A stretch of DNA of 64,000 nucleotides, taken from Flavobacterium sp. RSP15. GTDB taxonomy: Bacteria > Bacteroidota > Bacteroidia > Flavobacteriales > Flavobacteriaceae. Below the pieces are notes generated by a model, which saw only the letters and a program-made list of their open reading frames with translations, was not told the DNA's origin and searched no databases. Positions 8,421-16,894 of the stretch are shown in pieces. Numbering within the stretch: the stretch's first letter is position 1; each line of letters starts with the position of its first letter. The position numbers were made by a program, and so were the translations under genes. Where the stretch lies: the NCBI RefSeq assembly GCF_003968755.1, contig NZ_RYDL01000007.1, positions 62,001-126,000 on the forward strand, given 5' to 3'.

Positions 8421-9344
8421 TTATAATTCTATGTCAAACTGTGTCAATGATTTAAATTGTTTTAATCTGGACACAACTTCCTCTTTATCTAAATTAACCA
8501 TCCGCTCCGTTCCAAATTTCTCCACACTAAATGAGGCTAAATTAGAACCGTATATAACCGCATTTTTCATATTCTCAAAAGAGATGTTTTCACTCTGTGT
8601 TAAATATCCTGCAAAACCTCCCGCAAAAGTATCTCCTGCTCCTGTTGGATCAAAAACTTCTTCTAATGGCAGTGCTGGCGCAAAGAAAACTTCTTTATTG
8701 TGAAACAAAAGTGCTCCGTGTTCACCTTTTTTAATTACTACATATTTAGGCCCCATATTATGGATCTTAGCGGCCGCTTTCACTAAAGAATATTCTCCTG
8801 AAAGTTGTCTTGCTTCTTCGTCATTGATTGTAATCACATCAACACGTTTCATTACATCCAATAATTCAGGCAAAGCACAATCCATCCAAAAATTCATAGT
8901 GTCGAGCACCACTAATTTTGGTTTAGTTTCCATTTGGTCAATTACGCTACTTTGTACTAATGGATGTAAATTTCCTAACATTACTATATCGGCATTTTTA
9001 AAATTCTGAGGGACTTTCGGTTGAAAATCACCCAAAACATTAAGTTCCGTTGCTAATGTATCTCTTGAATTCAAATCGTTATGGTAAAGACCGCTCCAAA
9101 AAAACGTTTTTCCACCTTTTACTACTTCAAGTCCAGAAATATCAATGTTTCTTGCTGTCAATAAATCTAAATATTCTTGTGGAAAATCATCGCCAACGAC
9201 AGAAACTATGGCAGATTGTAAATTAAAAAAAGAAGCCGAAAGTCCTATGTAAGGTGCAGCTCCACCTAAAATTTTATCCGTTTTGCCAAAAGGCGTTTCT
9301 ATAGCATCAAAAGCAACGCTTCCAACAATCAATAATTTATTCAT
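8421..9344 (-). CDS. PfkB-family sugar kinase
   Basis: 307 residues. The ribokinase-like fold shows the N-terminal glycine motif GGAAPYIGLSAS and the C-terminal signature DPTGAGDTFAGGFAGYL, containing the catalytic Asp and anion hole. It phosphorylates a sugar or nucleoside with ATP; the substrate cannot be read from sequence. It lies upstream of purF on the same strand, but a terminator hairpin lies between, so co-transcription is at most partial. Adenosine or ribose kinase activity would suit the purine context, but that is only inference. Confidence 0.85.
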   Translation of the reverse strand: MNKLLIVGSVAFDAIETPFGKTDKILGGAAPYIGLSASFFNLQSAIVSVVGDDFPQEYLDLLTARNIDISGLEVVKGGKTFFWSGLYHNDLNSRDTLATELNVLGDFQPKVPQNFKNADIVMLGNLHPLVQSSVIDQMETKPKLVVLDTMNFWMDCALPELLDVMKRVDVITINDEEARQLSGEYSLVKAAAKIHNMGPKYVVIKKGEHGALLFHNKEVFFAPALPLEEVFDPTGAGDTFAGGFAGYLTQSENISFENMKNAVIYGSNLASFSVEKFGTERMVNLDKEEVVSRLKQFKSLTQFDIEL

Positions 9345-9488
9345 TTATGTAGATTCAAATTAAGGCGCAAAGATAGGGTATAACTTGTGAAGTTGCAAAG
9401 AGTCTGAGGTGTAAAATTTTGCCAAATTAAGAGGTAGTCCTAGACTAATTTACGCCATAATTATTAGAGTTGTTATCCTTATTTGAAT

Positions 9489-10025
9489 TTATGATTTAAC
9501 CAAAATATTTTTATTTAATAAGTCAATAATAGCCTCATTTTCTTGGTTCACCGCATAATCCAAAGCCGTTTTTCCAAAAATGTCTGTTTGATGCGTATTA
9601 ATTTTATATTTCAACAAAATTTCCACACATTTTTCCTGACCAAAAGTGGCAGCAAAAAATAACGCATTTGCCTTATTGTAATTTATTATGTCTGGACTTG
9701 CTTTGTGTGCCAATAACAATTCTGCTAAGGAAGAATACCCTTTAAAGCACGCACCCATCAAAGCGGAATTGCCGGAGGAATCCTGAATATCTAAATTTGC
9801 TTTTTGCGAAATCAAATACGTTGCAACCTCATAATTATTATTGTAAACCGACAGAATAAGCAAACTATAACCAGAGGAATTTAATAAATTTATATCATTT
9901 CCTTCCTGTACAAATTTTTCAATCGTTTTTAGATCATTGGTCCTTGCCGCTTCAAAAACATCCTTGTTTTGTGCGTTCAAAAAACCAGGAATTAAAATCA
10001 ATAAGGTGAAAATTATTTTTTTCAT
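9489..10025 (-). CDS. Exported ankyrin-repeat protein, catalase partner
   Basis: 178 residues with a signal peptide (MKKIIFTLLILIPGFLNAQ). About four ankyrin repeats follow (NSSGYSLLILSVYNNNYEVATYLIS, DSSGNSALMGACFKGYSSLAELLLAHKA, NKANALFFAATFGQEKCVEILLKY, DIFGKTALDYAVNQENEAIIDLL). It lies 62 bp downstream of the exported catalase gene. Ankyrin proteins paired with periplasmic catalases are known in Pseudomonas (AnkB-KatB) and Helicobacter (KapA-KatA), where they support catalase activity or location. The same role is inferred here. An intercistronic hairpin suggests lower expression than the catalase. Confidence 0.85.
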   Translation of the reverse strand: MKKIIFTLLILIPGFLNAQNKDVFEAARTNDLKTIEKFVQEGNDINLLNSSGYSLLILSVYNNNYEVATYLISQKANLDIQDSSGNSALMGACFKGYSSLAELLLAHKASPDIINYNKANALFFAATFGQEKCVEILLKYKINTHQTDIFGKTALDYAVNQENEAIIDLLNKNILVKS

Positions 10026-10045
10026 TTTTTTAAAATTTAAATAGT

Positions 10046-10070
10046 AAAGGAGCGCTAAAAACGCTCCTTT
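10046..10070 (-). terminator. Hairpin between catalase and ankyrin genes
   Basis: The stem AAAGGAGCG/CGCTCCTTT with a 7-nt loop lies 17 bp after the catalase stop. The T tract after it is weak, so readthrough into the ankyrin gene is likely. It may set the ratio of the two products. Confidence 0.6.
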
Positions 10071-10087
10071 ATTAAGTTTTCTTACAA

Positions 10088-11611
10088 TTATTGCATCATT
10101 AAAGATTCTAATTCTTTACGATCCATTTTAAGTTCTTTTGCTAAACGCATTCCGTATTCTCTATCCGCTTGATAAAAATGAGCAATCATCTTAGCAACAA
10201 TTACTTTGTTTTTTACTTGTTTTAAAGCACCTGATAAATTAAAAATTAATGCATCTTGATCTTTCTTAGAAAAAGAACGGTACAAATCGCCCGCTTGTGC
10301 GAAATCATTTGGTTTCGAAATTTTTGACTGTGCAGTAGTTGCGTTTGCAAATTCTGATGTTGAATACTTGAATTTTGCATCATCCTTTACCTCCGGTTTA
10401 TTTGTTGAAGGCTGATAATTTACATCACCAGTTTGAGGGCGCAACGACATATACCCATTTTCATTGTAGGTGTTCACTCCGTTTTTAGGCAAGTTTACTG
10501 GAATTTGTTGAAAATTCCCTCCTAAACGATGGCGTTGTGTATCAGTATATGAGAACAATCTCCCTTGTAATAATTTATCTTCTGAAGGCTCAATACCTGG
10601 AACTAAAATTGCTGGAGAAAAAGCGGCTTGCTCTATTTGCTGAAAATAATTAGTAGGATTTTGATTCAAAGTCATCGTTCCTACTTTTATCAGTTTAGCA
10701 ATTTTTTCAGGCCAAATTTTAGTAGGATCAACAGCATTAAAATCCAAAGCCAAAAAATCTTCTTTTTTCAACATTTGAACATACAAATCCCATTTTGGAA
10801 AATTTCCTTTTTCAATTTCATTGCGCAAATCCAAAGTAGCATGCTCAATTTGTGTGGATTGAATTGCATTGGCTTCTGCTTGCGATAAATTACGTACTTC
10901 TTGTTGCGGAACCCATTTGTATTTTACGTAGGTTACTTCGCCTTTCGCATTTACCCATTTGTAAGCATGTACTCCATTTCCTTCCATTTGGCGAAAATTA
11001 GCAGGGATTCCATAGTCAGAAAATACCCAAGTAAACATGTGCGTTGATTCTGGTACATTGGAAAAGAAATCGAATGCTCTGTTCGGATCTGATGCGCCAT
11101 TTGTTATTGGGGACGGTTTAAAGGCATGAACCATGTCTGGAAACTTCATTGCGTCACGGATAAAGAAAACAGGCAAATTGTTTCCTACTAAATCATAATT
11201 TCCTTGTTCAGTATAAAATTTAACTGCAAAACCTCGAGGATCACGGTATGTTTCCGGGGAGCCTGCCTGATGTATTACCATTGAGAACCGAACCAATAAT
11301 GGTGTTTTTTTACCCGCTTTATTTAAGAAATCTGCCATCGTAACATCCGAAAAATCAGAGGCAGCAACAAATTCTCCAAATGCACCAGTTCCTCGAGCAT
11401 GAACCACTCTTTCCGGGATGCGTTCGCGGTCAAATGCAGCTAGTTTTTCAATCAAATGAATGTCTTCAAGCAGGACTTGTCCATCTTGTCCAATTGTTTT
11501 TGAATTTTGATTGTCTCCTACTGGAGCTCCGGAATTTGTTGTCAACGTTTGACCAAGTGTTAGCTGAGTTATCACTAATGCTAGTGATAAGACTAATGCT
11601 TTTTGTTTCAT
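10088..11611 (-). CDS. katA: Exported heme catalase (clade 3 type)
   Basis: 507 residues. A signal peptide (MKQKALVLSLALVITQLTLGQ) points to the periplasm. The mature part is a small-subunit monofunctional catalase converting hydrogen peroxide to water and oxygen. Visible motifs are the catalytic-His segment RVVHARGTGAFGEF, the distal Asn segment GNNLPVFFIRDA, and the heme-ligand Tyr motif RLFSYTDTQRHRLGGNFQQIPVN. It is divergent from oxyR with 96 bp between the start codons, so control by OxyR is very likely. The partner ankyrin gene follows. Confidence 0.93.
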   Translation of the reverse strand: MKQKALVLSLALVITQLTLGQTLTTNSGAPVGDNQNSKTIGQDGQVLLEDIHLIEKLAAFDRERIPERVVHARGTGAFGEFVAASDFSDVTMADFLNKAGKKTPLLVRFSMVIHQAGSPETYRDPRGFAVKFYTEQGNYDLVGNNLPVFFIRDAMKFPDMVHAFKPSPITNGASDPNRAFDFFSNVPESTHMFTWVFSDYGIPANFRQMEGNGVHAYKWVNAKGEVTYVKYKWVPQQEVRNLSQAEANAIQSTQIEHATLDLRNEIEKGNFPKWDLYVQMLKKEDFLALDFNAVDPTKIWPEKIAKLIKVGTMTLNQNPTNYFQQIEQAAFSPAILVPGIEPSEDKLLQGRLFSYTDTQRHRLGGNFQQIPVNLPKNGVNTYNENGYMSLRPQTGDVNYQPSTNKPEVKDDAKFKYSTSEFANATTAQSKISKPNDFAQAGDLYRSFSKKDQDALIFNLSGALKQVKNKVIVAKMIAHFYQADREYGMRLAKELKMDRKELESLMMQ

Positions 11612-11637
11612 AAGGTTATTTTTTTATTTAATTCATG

Positions 11638-11645
11638 CAAAAATA
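11638..11645 (-). promoter_or_regulatory. Candidate katA -7 element
   Basis: On the minus strand this reads TATTTTTG, an exact TAnnTTTG match about 26 bp before the katA start. No good -33 element lies at the usual distance, which is typical of promoters that depend on an activator such as OxyR. Confidence 0.45.
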
Positions 11646-11660
11646 TTGACAAAAATCATA

Positions 11661-11688
11661 TTGACATAACTGAAATTTTATATCTTTG
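11661..11688 (+). promoter_or_regulatory. Promoter of oxyR
   Basis: TTGACA at 11661 and TATCTTTG at 11681-11688, spaced 17 bp, match the Bacteroidota consensus. The predicted start is only about 12 nt before the oxyR ATG. The katA/oxyR gap also holds the divergent katA -7 element, so one regulator site could control both. Confidence 0.65.
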
Positions 11689-11707
11689 CTATAGACAATA
11701 TCTATAT

Positions 11708-12646
11708 ATGAATATCCAACAATTAGAATATATAATTGCAGTAGATCGCTTAAAAAATTTCACTAAGGCCGCAGAGTATTGCAATGTAACTCAAGCAACA
11801 TTGAGCGCAATGGTCAAGAAATTAGAGCAAGAGCTTGGAATAGTGATTTTTGACCGAAAGAAAAATCCAACTGAAACAACCGAAATTGGAATAGAAACTA
11901 TTGAAAATGCAAAAAAAGTAGTTCTTCATAGCCAGCTTTTAAAAGACAACGCCAAAAAGAGTATTGGAAAAATTGAAGGAAAAATTAGAATTGGAATCAT
12001 CCCGACAATAGCAAACTCTTTACTTCCAAAAATTTTAAAACCTATTTTAGAAAACTTTCCTGACTTAAAACTAGAAATTTCAGAACAAACAACCAACTCC
12101 ATTACAAAACAGCTGAAAGAAGGGCAACTTGACATGGGAATTGTTGCGACACCTTTACATGACACTGAAATTGAAGATATCGTGTTATTTTATGAAACTT
12201 TAATGGTGTATGGCGACATTGACCCGGTACAGAACTATATTTTACCCGATGAAATTAGAAATCATAAAATCTGGCTTTTGGAAGAAGGTCATTGTCTTAG
12301 AGAACAATTTATTAAATTATGTTCTTTAAAGAAAAAAGAAAAAATGGTTGAAAATTTAAAACTTGAAGCAAGTTCTTTTGATACTTTATTGAATATGATT
12401 GACGAATTTGGCGGATTAACTTTGATTCCCGAATTATATTACAACACCCTTTCTACCGAAAGAAAAAAACAAGTCAGTTTTTTTAATGCTCCTATTCCGG
12501 TTCGTGAAATGAGTATTATTTACCACCGTCCTTATGCAAAAATCAGAACCATTGAAGCGCTTGCCAAAATCATTCACAGCACAATAAACAAAGATTTGAT
12601 TTCAAATAAATATAAAAAAAGCGAATTAGCAATTACTCAAATATAA
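11708..12646 (+). CDS. oxyR: Hydrogen-peroxide-sensing regulator OxyR (LysR family)
   Basis: 312 residues from the ATG at 11708; an upstream TTG-type extension would run into katA. The N-terminus is a LysR helix-turn-helix (MNIQQLEYIIAVDRLKNFTKAAEYCNVTQATLS). In the effector domain Cys196 and Cys205 sit in EGHCLREQFIKLC, the same spacing and flanks as the redox pair Cys199/Cys208 of E. coli OxyR. They would form the disulfide that switches on target genes. It is divergent from katA, its likely target. Confidence 0.93.
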   Translation: MNIQQLEYIIAVDRLKNFTKAAEYCNVTQATLSAMVKKLEQELGIVIFDRKKNPTETTEIGIETIENAKKVVLHSQLLKDNAKKSIGKIEGKIRIGIIPTIANSLLPKILKPILENFPDLKLEISEQTTNSITKQLKEGQLDMGIVATPLHDTEIEDIVLFYETLMVYGDIDPVQNYILPDEIRNHKIWLLEEGHCLREQFIKLCSLKKKEKMVENLKLEASSFDTLLNMIDEFGGLTLIPELYYNTLSTERKKQVSFFNAPIPVREMSIIYHRPYAKIRTIEALAKIIHSTINKDLISNKYKKSELAITQI

Positions 12647-12649
12647 TAA

Positions 12650-13123
12650 TCACTCACACGTGCTTTCATAAAAAGCATCTATAGAAAGTTGTTTTTGCAT
12701 TGAAGCCATAACAGCTAAGGCATCACATCTTTCGTTTTGGACATGATTGTTGTGGCCTTTGATCCACTTAAAATCTACTTTGTGTTTTCTGTATACAATT
12801 AAAAATCGTTTCCACAAATCAGCATTTTTCCGGTCTGCAAAACCTTTTTTTTCCCAACCCAAAACCCATTTTTTTATTACTGAATCCACCACATATTTAG
12901 AATCCGAAATCACCAAAACGGTAGTATTAGGATTTTTTAGCTTTTCGAGACCTGCAATTACTGCCAACAACTCCATTCTGTTATTAGTGGTTCGACGAAA
13001 ACCTTCATAGAATTCCTTTTTATAAGGTTTTCCTACCCATTCCATAACAACGCCATAGCCACCGTTACCTGGATTGCCTTTAGCAGCACCGTCTGTGTAT
13101 ATGTGTACGTCGTGAGAAATCAA
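12650..13123 (-). CDS. rnhA: Ribonuclease HI
   Basis: 157 residues. It cleaves the RNA strand of RNA-DNA hybrids. The four catalytic acidic residues are visible in order: Asp in HIYTDGAAKGNPG, Glu in NRMELLAV, Asp in VISDSKYVVDS, and Asp in NERCDALA. The start is a TTG at 13123; no ATG or GTG occurs between the upstream in-frame stop and the first conserved strand. It begins 2 nt after the purN stop, so the two are probably translationally coupled. It is convergent with oxyR, 3 nt apart. Confidence 0.92.
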   Translation of the reverse strand: MISHDVHIYTDGAAKGNPGNGGYGVVMEWVGKPYKKEFYEGFRRTTNNRMELLAVIAGLEKLKNPNTTVLVISDSKYVVDSVIKKWVLGWEKKGFADRKNADLWKRFLIVYRKHKVDFKWIKGHNNHVQNERCDALAVMASMQKQLSIDAFYESTCE

Positions 13124-13125
13124 AA

Positions 13126-13695
13126 TTATAAATTATGAGTTAATAGTCTTTCAATCACTTCCGGAAAATACTTTTGTTCCAATTCATGAATTTTATAGGC
13201 CACTTCTTCTGGAGTTTCGTGACCTGATAAAATTATTTTTTTTTGAAAAAGAATATTTCCTTCGTCATAATTTTCATTAACATAATGAATGGTAATTCCG
13301 GTTTCTTTTTCATTATTTTCCACAATGGCTTGGTGAATATTCATCCCGTACATTCCTTTGCCACCATATTTTGGCAACAAGGCAGGATGTATGTTTATGA
13401 TCTTATCCGGATAGGATGTGATGATATTTTCAGGAAATTTCAATAAAAAACCAGCCAAAACAATCAGATCAGGCTGAATTGTATTTATTTTACGTAATAC
13501 TTCCCCTTCAATAAGTTGTTCTTTAGTAAAAATATTCGTTGCAACGCCATGGTTTTTTGCTTTGTCAAGCACCTTGGCGATGGAGCTGTTTGCAAAGACT
13601 GCTTGAACCGTTGCAAGTTTAGATTTTGCAAAATACTTTATGATGTTTTCAGCATTAGTACCCGATCCAGAAGCAAAAACGACAATTTTTTTCAT
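13126..13695 (-). CDS. purN: Phosphoribosylglycinamide formyltransferase
   Basis: 189 residues. It transfers a formyl group from 10-formyl-THF to GAR, the third step of purine synthesis. The phosphate-binding start (VFASGSGTNAENII) and the catalytic segment (INIHPALLPKYGGKGMYGMNIHQAI, with Asn and His, then GITIHYVNENYDEGNIL with Asp) are present. It is the first gene of a two-gene unit with rnhA and divergent from acpP. Confidence 0.94.
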   Translation of the reverse strand: MKKIVVFASGSGTNAENIIKYFAKSKLATVQAVFANSSIAKVLDKAKNHGVATNIFTKEQLIEGEVLRKINTIQPDLIVLAGFLLKFPENIITSYPDKIINIHPALLPKYGGKGMYGMNIHQAIVENNEKETGITIHYVNENYDEGNILFQKKIILSGHETPEEVAYKIHELEQKYFPEVIERLLTHNL

Positions 13696-13812
13696 AACCT
13701 AGCTTGTTTTAATGATGCAAAAAAAGGGATAAAAAATGAAAATAAATAACATTGTGGCAGCTTTGTTAAAATAAATTTCATAATTTAGTTGTCACATTTA
13801 TTAACTAAATAG

Positions 13813-13841
13813 TTGTTTTCAAATAAAGTTTTTTATTTTTG
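13813..13841 (+). promoter_or_regulatory. Promoter of acpP
   Basis: TTG at 13813 and TATTTTTG at 13834-13841, spaced 18 bp, match the Bacteroidota promoter consensus. The predicted start is about 24 nt before the acpP ATG. Confidence 0.7.
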
Positions 13842-13871
13842 CCAACAAATTAAATTCTAAAATTAAAGATT

Positions 13872-14108
13872 ATGTCAGACATTGCATCAAGAGTAAAAGC
13901 GATTATCGTAGACAAATTAGGTGTTGACGAAAACGAAGTTGTAACAGAAGCAAGCTTCACTAATGATTTAGGAGCTGACTCATTAGACACTGTTGAGCTT
14001 ATTATGGAATTCGAAAAAGAATTTGACATTCAAATTCCAGATGATCAAGCAGAAAACATCGCTACTGTAGGTCAAGCAATCTCTTACATCGAGGAAGCAA
14101 AAAAATAA
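13872..14108 (+). CDS. acpP: Acyl carrier protein
   Basis: 78 residues, acidic. It carries growing fatty acyl chains on a phosphopantetheine arm. The attachment serine lies in [16 protein letters not shown], the classic DSL motif. It is followed by fabF, rnc and pyk on the same strand, the usual order in Flavobacteriia. Two hairpins in the acpP-fabF gap probably make acpP mRNA more abundant than the rest. Confidence 0.97.
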   Translation: MSDIASRVKAIIVDKLGVDENEVVTEASFTNDLGADSLDTVELIMEFEKEFDIQIPDDQAENIATVGQAISYIEEAKK

Positions 14109-14116
14109 TAAATACG

Positions 14117-14144
14117 CACCCGTTTACAATCTTGTAAGCGGGTG
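14117..14144 (+). terminator. Hairpin after acpP (partial terminator)
   Basis: CACCCGTTTACAA pairs with TTGTAAGCGGGTG around 2 nt, 8 bp after the acpP stop, followed by TTATTATTATTTTG. It is probably an attenuating terminator that lets some transcription reach fabF. Confidence 0.7.
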
Positions 14145-14206
14145 TTATTATTATTTTGAAATTAAATTCGAGATTGGATTTCAATCAAAAAGATATTTAT
14201 TGTAAT

Positions 14207-14250
14207 ACCCATGGCTCTTTTTGTAAAAATACAGTAAAGAAAGCATGGGT
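14207..14250 (+). other. Second inverted repeat ahead of fabF
   Basis: ACCCATGGCT (14207) and AGCATGGGT (14242) can pair around a 25-nt loop, followed by TTTTATTTG. This is a possible leader structure or second terminator 37 bp before the fabF start. Confidence 0.4.
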
Positions 14251-14286
14251 TTTATTTGTTTAAAGATAACAAAAAATAAAGAATTT

Positions 14287-15540
14287 ATGGTATTAAGACG
14301 AGTTGTTGTAACAGGTTTAGGTGCTCTTACTCCTATTGGAAATAACATTCAAGAATATTGGAATGGACTTATTACTGGCGTTAGTGGAGCAGCACCAATA
14401 ACTTATTTTGATGCTTCAAAATTTAAAACTCAATTTGCGTGTGAATTGAAAAATTTTAATGCGGAGGATTTCTTAGACAGAAAAGAAGCTAGAAAAATGG
14501 ATCGCTATGCGCAGTATGCTATGGTTGCCTCTGATGAAGCGGTTGTAGATGCCGGTTTCAATTTTGAAAAATTAGACAAAGACAGAGTAGGTGTTATCTG
14601 GGGCTCTGGAATTGGAGGATTAGAAACTTTTCAAATTGAAATGTTGAATTTTGCTGCAGGTGATGGTACTCCTAAATTTAATCCTTTCTTTATTCCAAAA
14701 ATGATTTCGGATATCGCAGGAGGACATATCTCTATAAAATACGGATTCAGAGGTCCAAATTTTACCACTGTTTCTGCTTGTGCTTCTTCTACAAATGCTA
14801 TTATTGATGCTTTCAACTATATAAGATTAGGTCATGCTGATGCTATGATAACCGGAGGCTCTGAAGCTGCGGTGACCATAGCCGGAATGGGTGGCTTTAA
14901 TGCCATGCATGCTTTATCTACCAGAAATGACGATCCTAAAACCGCTTCTAGACCAATGGATAAAGATCGAGATGGTTTTATCTTAGGCGAAGGAGCTGGC
15001 GCATTAGTCCTAGAAGAATACGAACACGCTATTGCTCGTGGAGCAAATATTTACTGCGAAATTGGCGGTGGCGGAATGTCAGCTGATGCTTACCATATTA
15101 CGGCACCGCATCCTGATGGATTAGGCGCTAAAAATGTAATGTTAAACTGTTTGAGAGATGCCGGTTTACAAGCAACTGATGTAGATGGTGTGAATATGCA
15201 CGGAACCTCTACGCCACTTGGTGACATGGCAGAATCTAAAGCAATACTTCATGTTTTTGGGGAACACGCTTACACGATGAATTTAAATTCGACTAAATCT
15301 ATGACAGGCCATTTACTTGGTGCAGCCGGAGCAGTAGAAACAATTTCTTCGATACTTTCCTTAAAACATGGACTAGTCCCACCAACAATAAATCATTTCA
15401 CAGATGATGAAAATATCGACGCTAAACTAAATTTTACGTTCAACAAAGTTCAGAAAAGAGAAATGAATGTAGTGATGAGTAACACTTTCGGTTTTGGAGG
15501 TCACAATGCTTGTGTACTAGTAAAAAAATTAGAAATCTAA
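14287..15540 (+). CDS. fabF: 3-oxoacyl-ACP synthase II
   Basis: 417 residues from the ATG at 14287. An in-frame start at 14245 would add 14 residues that the family lacks. It condenses malonyl-ACP with acyl-ACP in fatty-acid elongation. The catalytic triad is visible: Cys in TVSACASSTNAI, His in MHGTSTPLGD, and His in STKSMTGHLLGAAGAVE. It stands between its carrier acpP and rnc and stops 6 nt before rnc. Confidence 0.97.
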   Translation: MVLRRVVVTGLGALTPIGNNIQEYWNGLITGVSGAAPITYFDASKFKTQFACELKNFNAEDFLDRKEARKMDRYAQYAMVASDEAVVDAGFNFEKLDKDRVGVIWGSGIGGLETFQIEMLNFAAGDGTPKFNPFFIPKMISDIAGGHISIKYGFRGPNFTTVSACASSTNAIIDAFNYIRLGHADAMITGGSEAAVTIAGMGGFNAMHALSTRNDDPKTASRPMDKDRDGFILGEGAGALVLEEYEHAIARGANIYCEIGGGGMSADAYHITAPHPDGLGAKNVMLNCLRDAGLQATDVDGVNMHGTSTPLGDMAESKAILHVFGEHAYTMNLNSTKSMTGHLLGAAGAVETISSILSLKHGLVPPTINHFTDDENIDAKLNFTFNKVQKREMNVVMSNTFGFGGHNACVLVKKLEI

Positions 15541-15546
15541 TTATAA

Positions 15547-16287
15547 ATGCGTATAATTAGAAAAATATTTTCAAAATCCCGTTCTCCAGAAGACGGGATT
15601 TTTTTTGATTCTATTCAGAAAATTCTAGGATTTGCCCCATTAAACCTTGATTTTTATAAAAAAGCATTCACCCATCGTTCCTCTAATCGCCTTGATATTT
15701 TAGGAAATCCAATCAATTATGAACGGTTAGAATTCTTGGGAGACGCAATGTTAAGCTCCGTTATTGCGGCTCATCTATTCAATAAAGCACCTGCTGGTGA
15801 CGAGGGATATTTGACTAAAATGCGTTCTAAAATTGTGAGTAGGGAGCATTTGAACGAATTAGGGAAAGACTTAAATCTTGTACAATACATAGAAAGCAAA
15901 GTGCCACTTCAGCATTTTGGCGAGAACATCCATGGTAATATTTTTGAGTCATTGGTGGGAGCGATTTACTTAGACCGAGGCTATGTATATTGCGAAAAAT
16001 TTATTCAAAAAAGAGTAGTACTACCTTATGTAGATATTGCAAGACTCGAAGGAAAAGTAATCAGTTACAAAAGTCTGGTGATAGAATGGTGTCAAAAAGA
16101 AAAAAAAATATTTCATTATGATATTTTTGAGGACAATGCTATTGATGGGCAACGCTTATTTGGCGTGAAACTTAGCATTGACAATAAAGTGATTGCAAAA
16201 GCAAGAGCCACATCCAAAAAGAAAGCAGAAGAAAAAGCATCGCAACGCGCTTATTTTGCATTTCAAGAAAAAATGGAAAGAAAATAA
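15547..16287 (+). CDS. rnc: Ribonuclease III
   Basis: 246 residues. It cleaves double-stranded RNA in rRNA maturation and mRNA turnover. The signature NYERLEFLGDAMLSSVIA carries the catalytic acidic residues, with a second Glu in NIFESLVGAIYLDRGY. The C-terminal double-stranded RNA-binding domain ends with ATSKKKAEEKASQRAYF. The start is 6 nt after the fabF stop, so it is in the same operon. Confidence 0.96.
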   Translation: MRIIRKIFSKSRSPEDGIFFDSIQKILGFAPLNLDFYKKAFTHRSSNRLDILGNPINYERLEFLGDAMLSSVIAAHLFNKAPAGDEGYLTKMRSKIVSREHLNELGKDLNLVQYIESKVPLQHFGENIHGNIFESLVGAIYLDRGYVYCEKFIQKRVVLPYVDIARLEGKVISYKSLVIEWCQKEKKIFHYDIFEDNAIDGQRLFGVKLSIDNKVIAKARATSKKKAEEKASQRAYFAFQEKMERK

Positions 16288-16400
16288 TTTAATATACACA
16301 AAACTATATCGTTTTCGTTTATAAATTAACAAAAACATCACCTTTTGAGCGGTCAATACTTCGATAGAAATACTATATTTACATCTTATTTTTTCATGAA

Positions 16401-16889
16401 ATGGCTATTCTTAAACTTAATCTGGGCGAATTTGACGAAATAGATTACTATCTTATTGCGATTCATACTTCATTAGAGGACTATCGTTTGGCATTTTTTA
16501 TTAATCAAATGCTGCCTGTCAATCTTAGTAAAAGTAAAAGTGAAATTCAAATTAATATTAAAGAAGGAGAAACAGGTTTTTCCCGATTTTATTATGAAGA
16601 CATTGAAAGCGGCATTTCCTGGAATTTGATTCAAAATAAAAATGAAGTCATCCAGTATAAAAAAGGAAATAACCAAAATCTATTTTCTAACGTGTCCATG
16701 GAAGTTTCAACAAAAGTCTTTTTACTTCCTGAATTTAAAAAAGTAGATTATTTTTTAAAAATAGAACATCACGAAGATGCCATAAACGTGTCCCAAACGC
16801 AGCTCCTATTAAATACCATAAACAGCATATCTACTGTTTATATAGTAGATACAAATAAAATAAAATCTAAAAACAATTTAATTTTTTAA
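16401..16889 (+). CDS. IPExxxVDY-family protein
   Basis: 162 residues. The family is named for a motif near the C-terminus; here it reads LPEFKKVDY. The function is unknown. It is restricted to Bacteroidota and typically encoded between rnc and pyk, as here (5 nt before pyk). There is no signal peptide or membrane segment. The conserved linkage suggests a housekeeping role, but nothing in the sequence identifies it. Confidence 0.85.
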   Translation: MAILKLNLGEFDEIDYYLIAIHTSLEDYRLAFFINQMLPVNLSKSKSEIQINIKEGETGFSRFYYEDIESGISWNLIQNKNEVIQYKKGNNQNLFSNVSMEVSTKVFLLPEFKKVDYFLKIEHHEDAINVSQTQLLLNTINSISTVYIVDTNKIKSKNNLIF

Positions 16890-16894
16890 TACAA

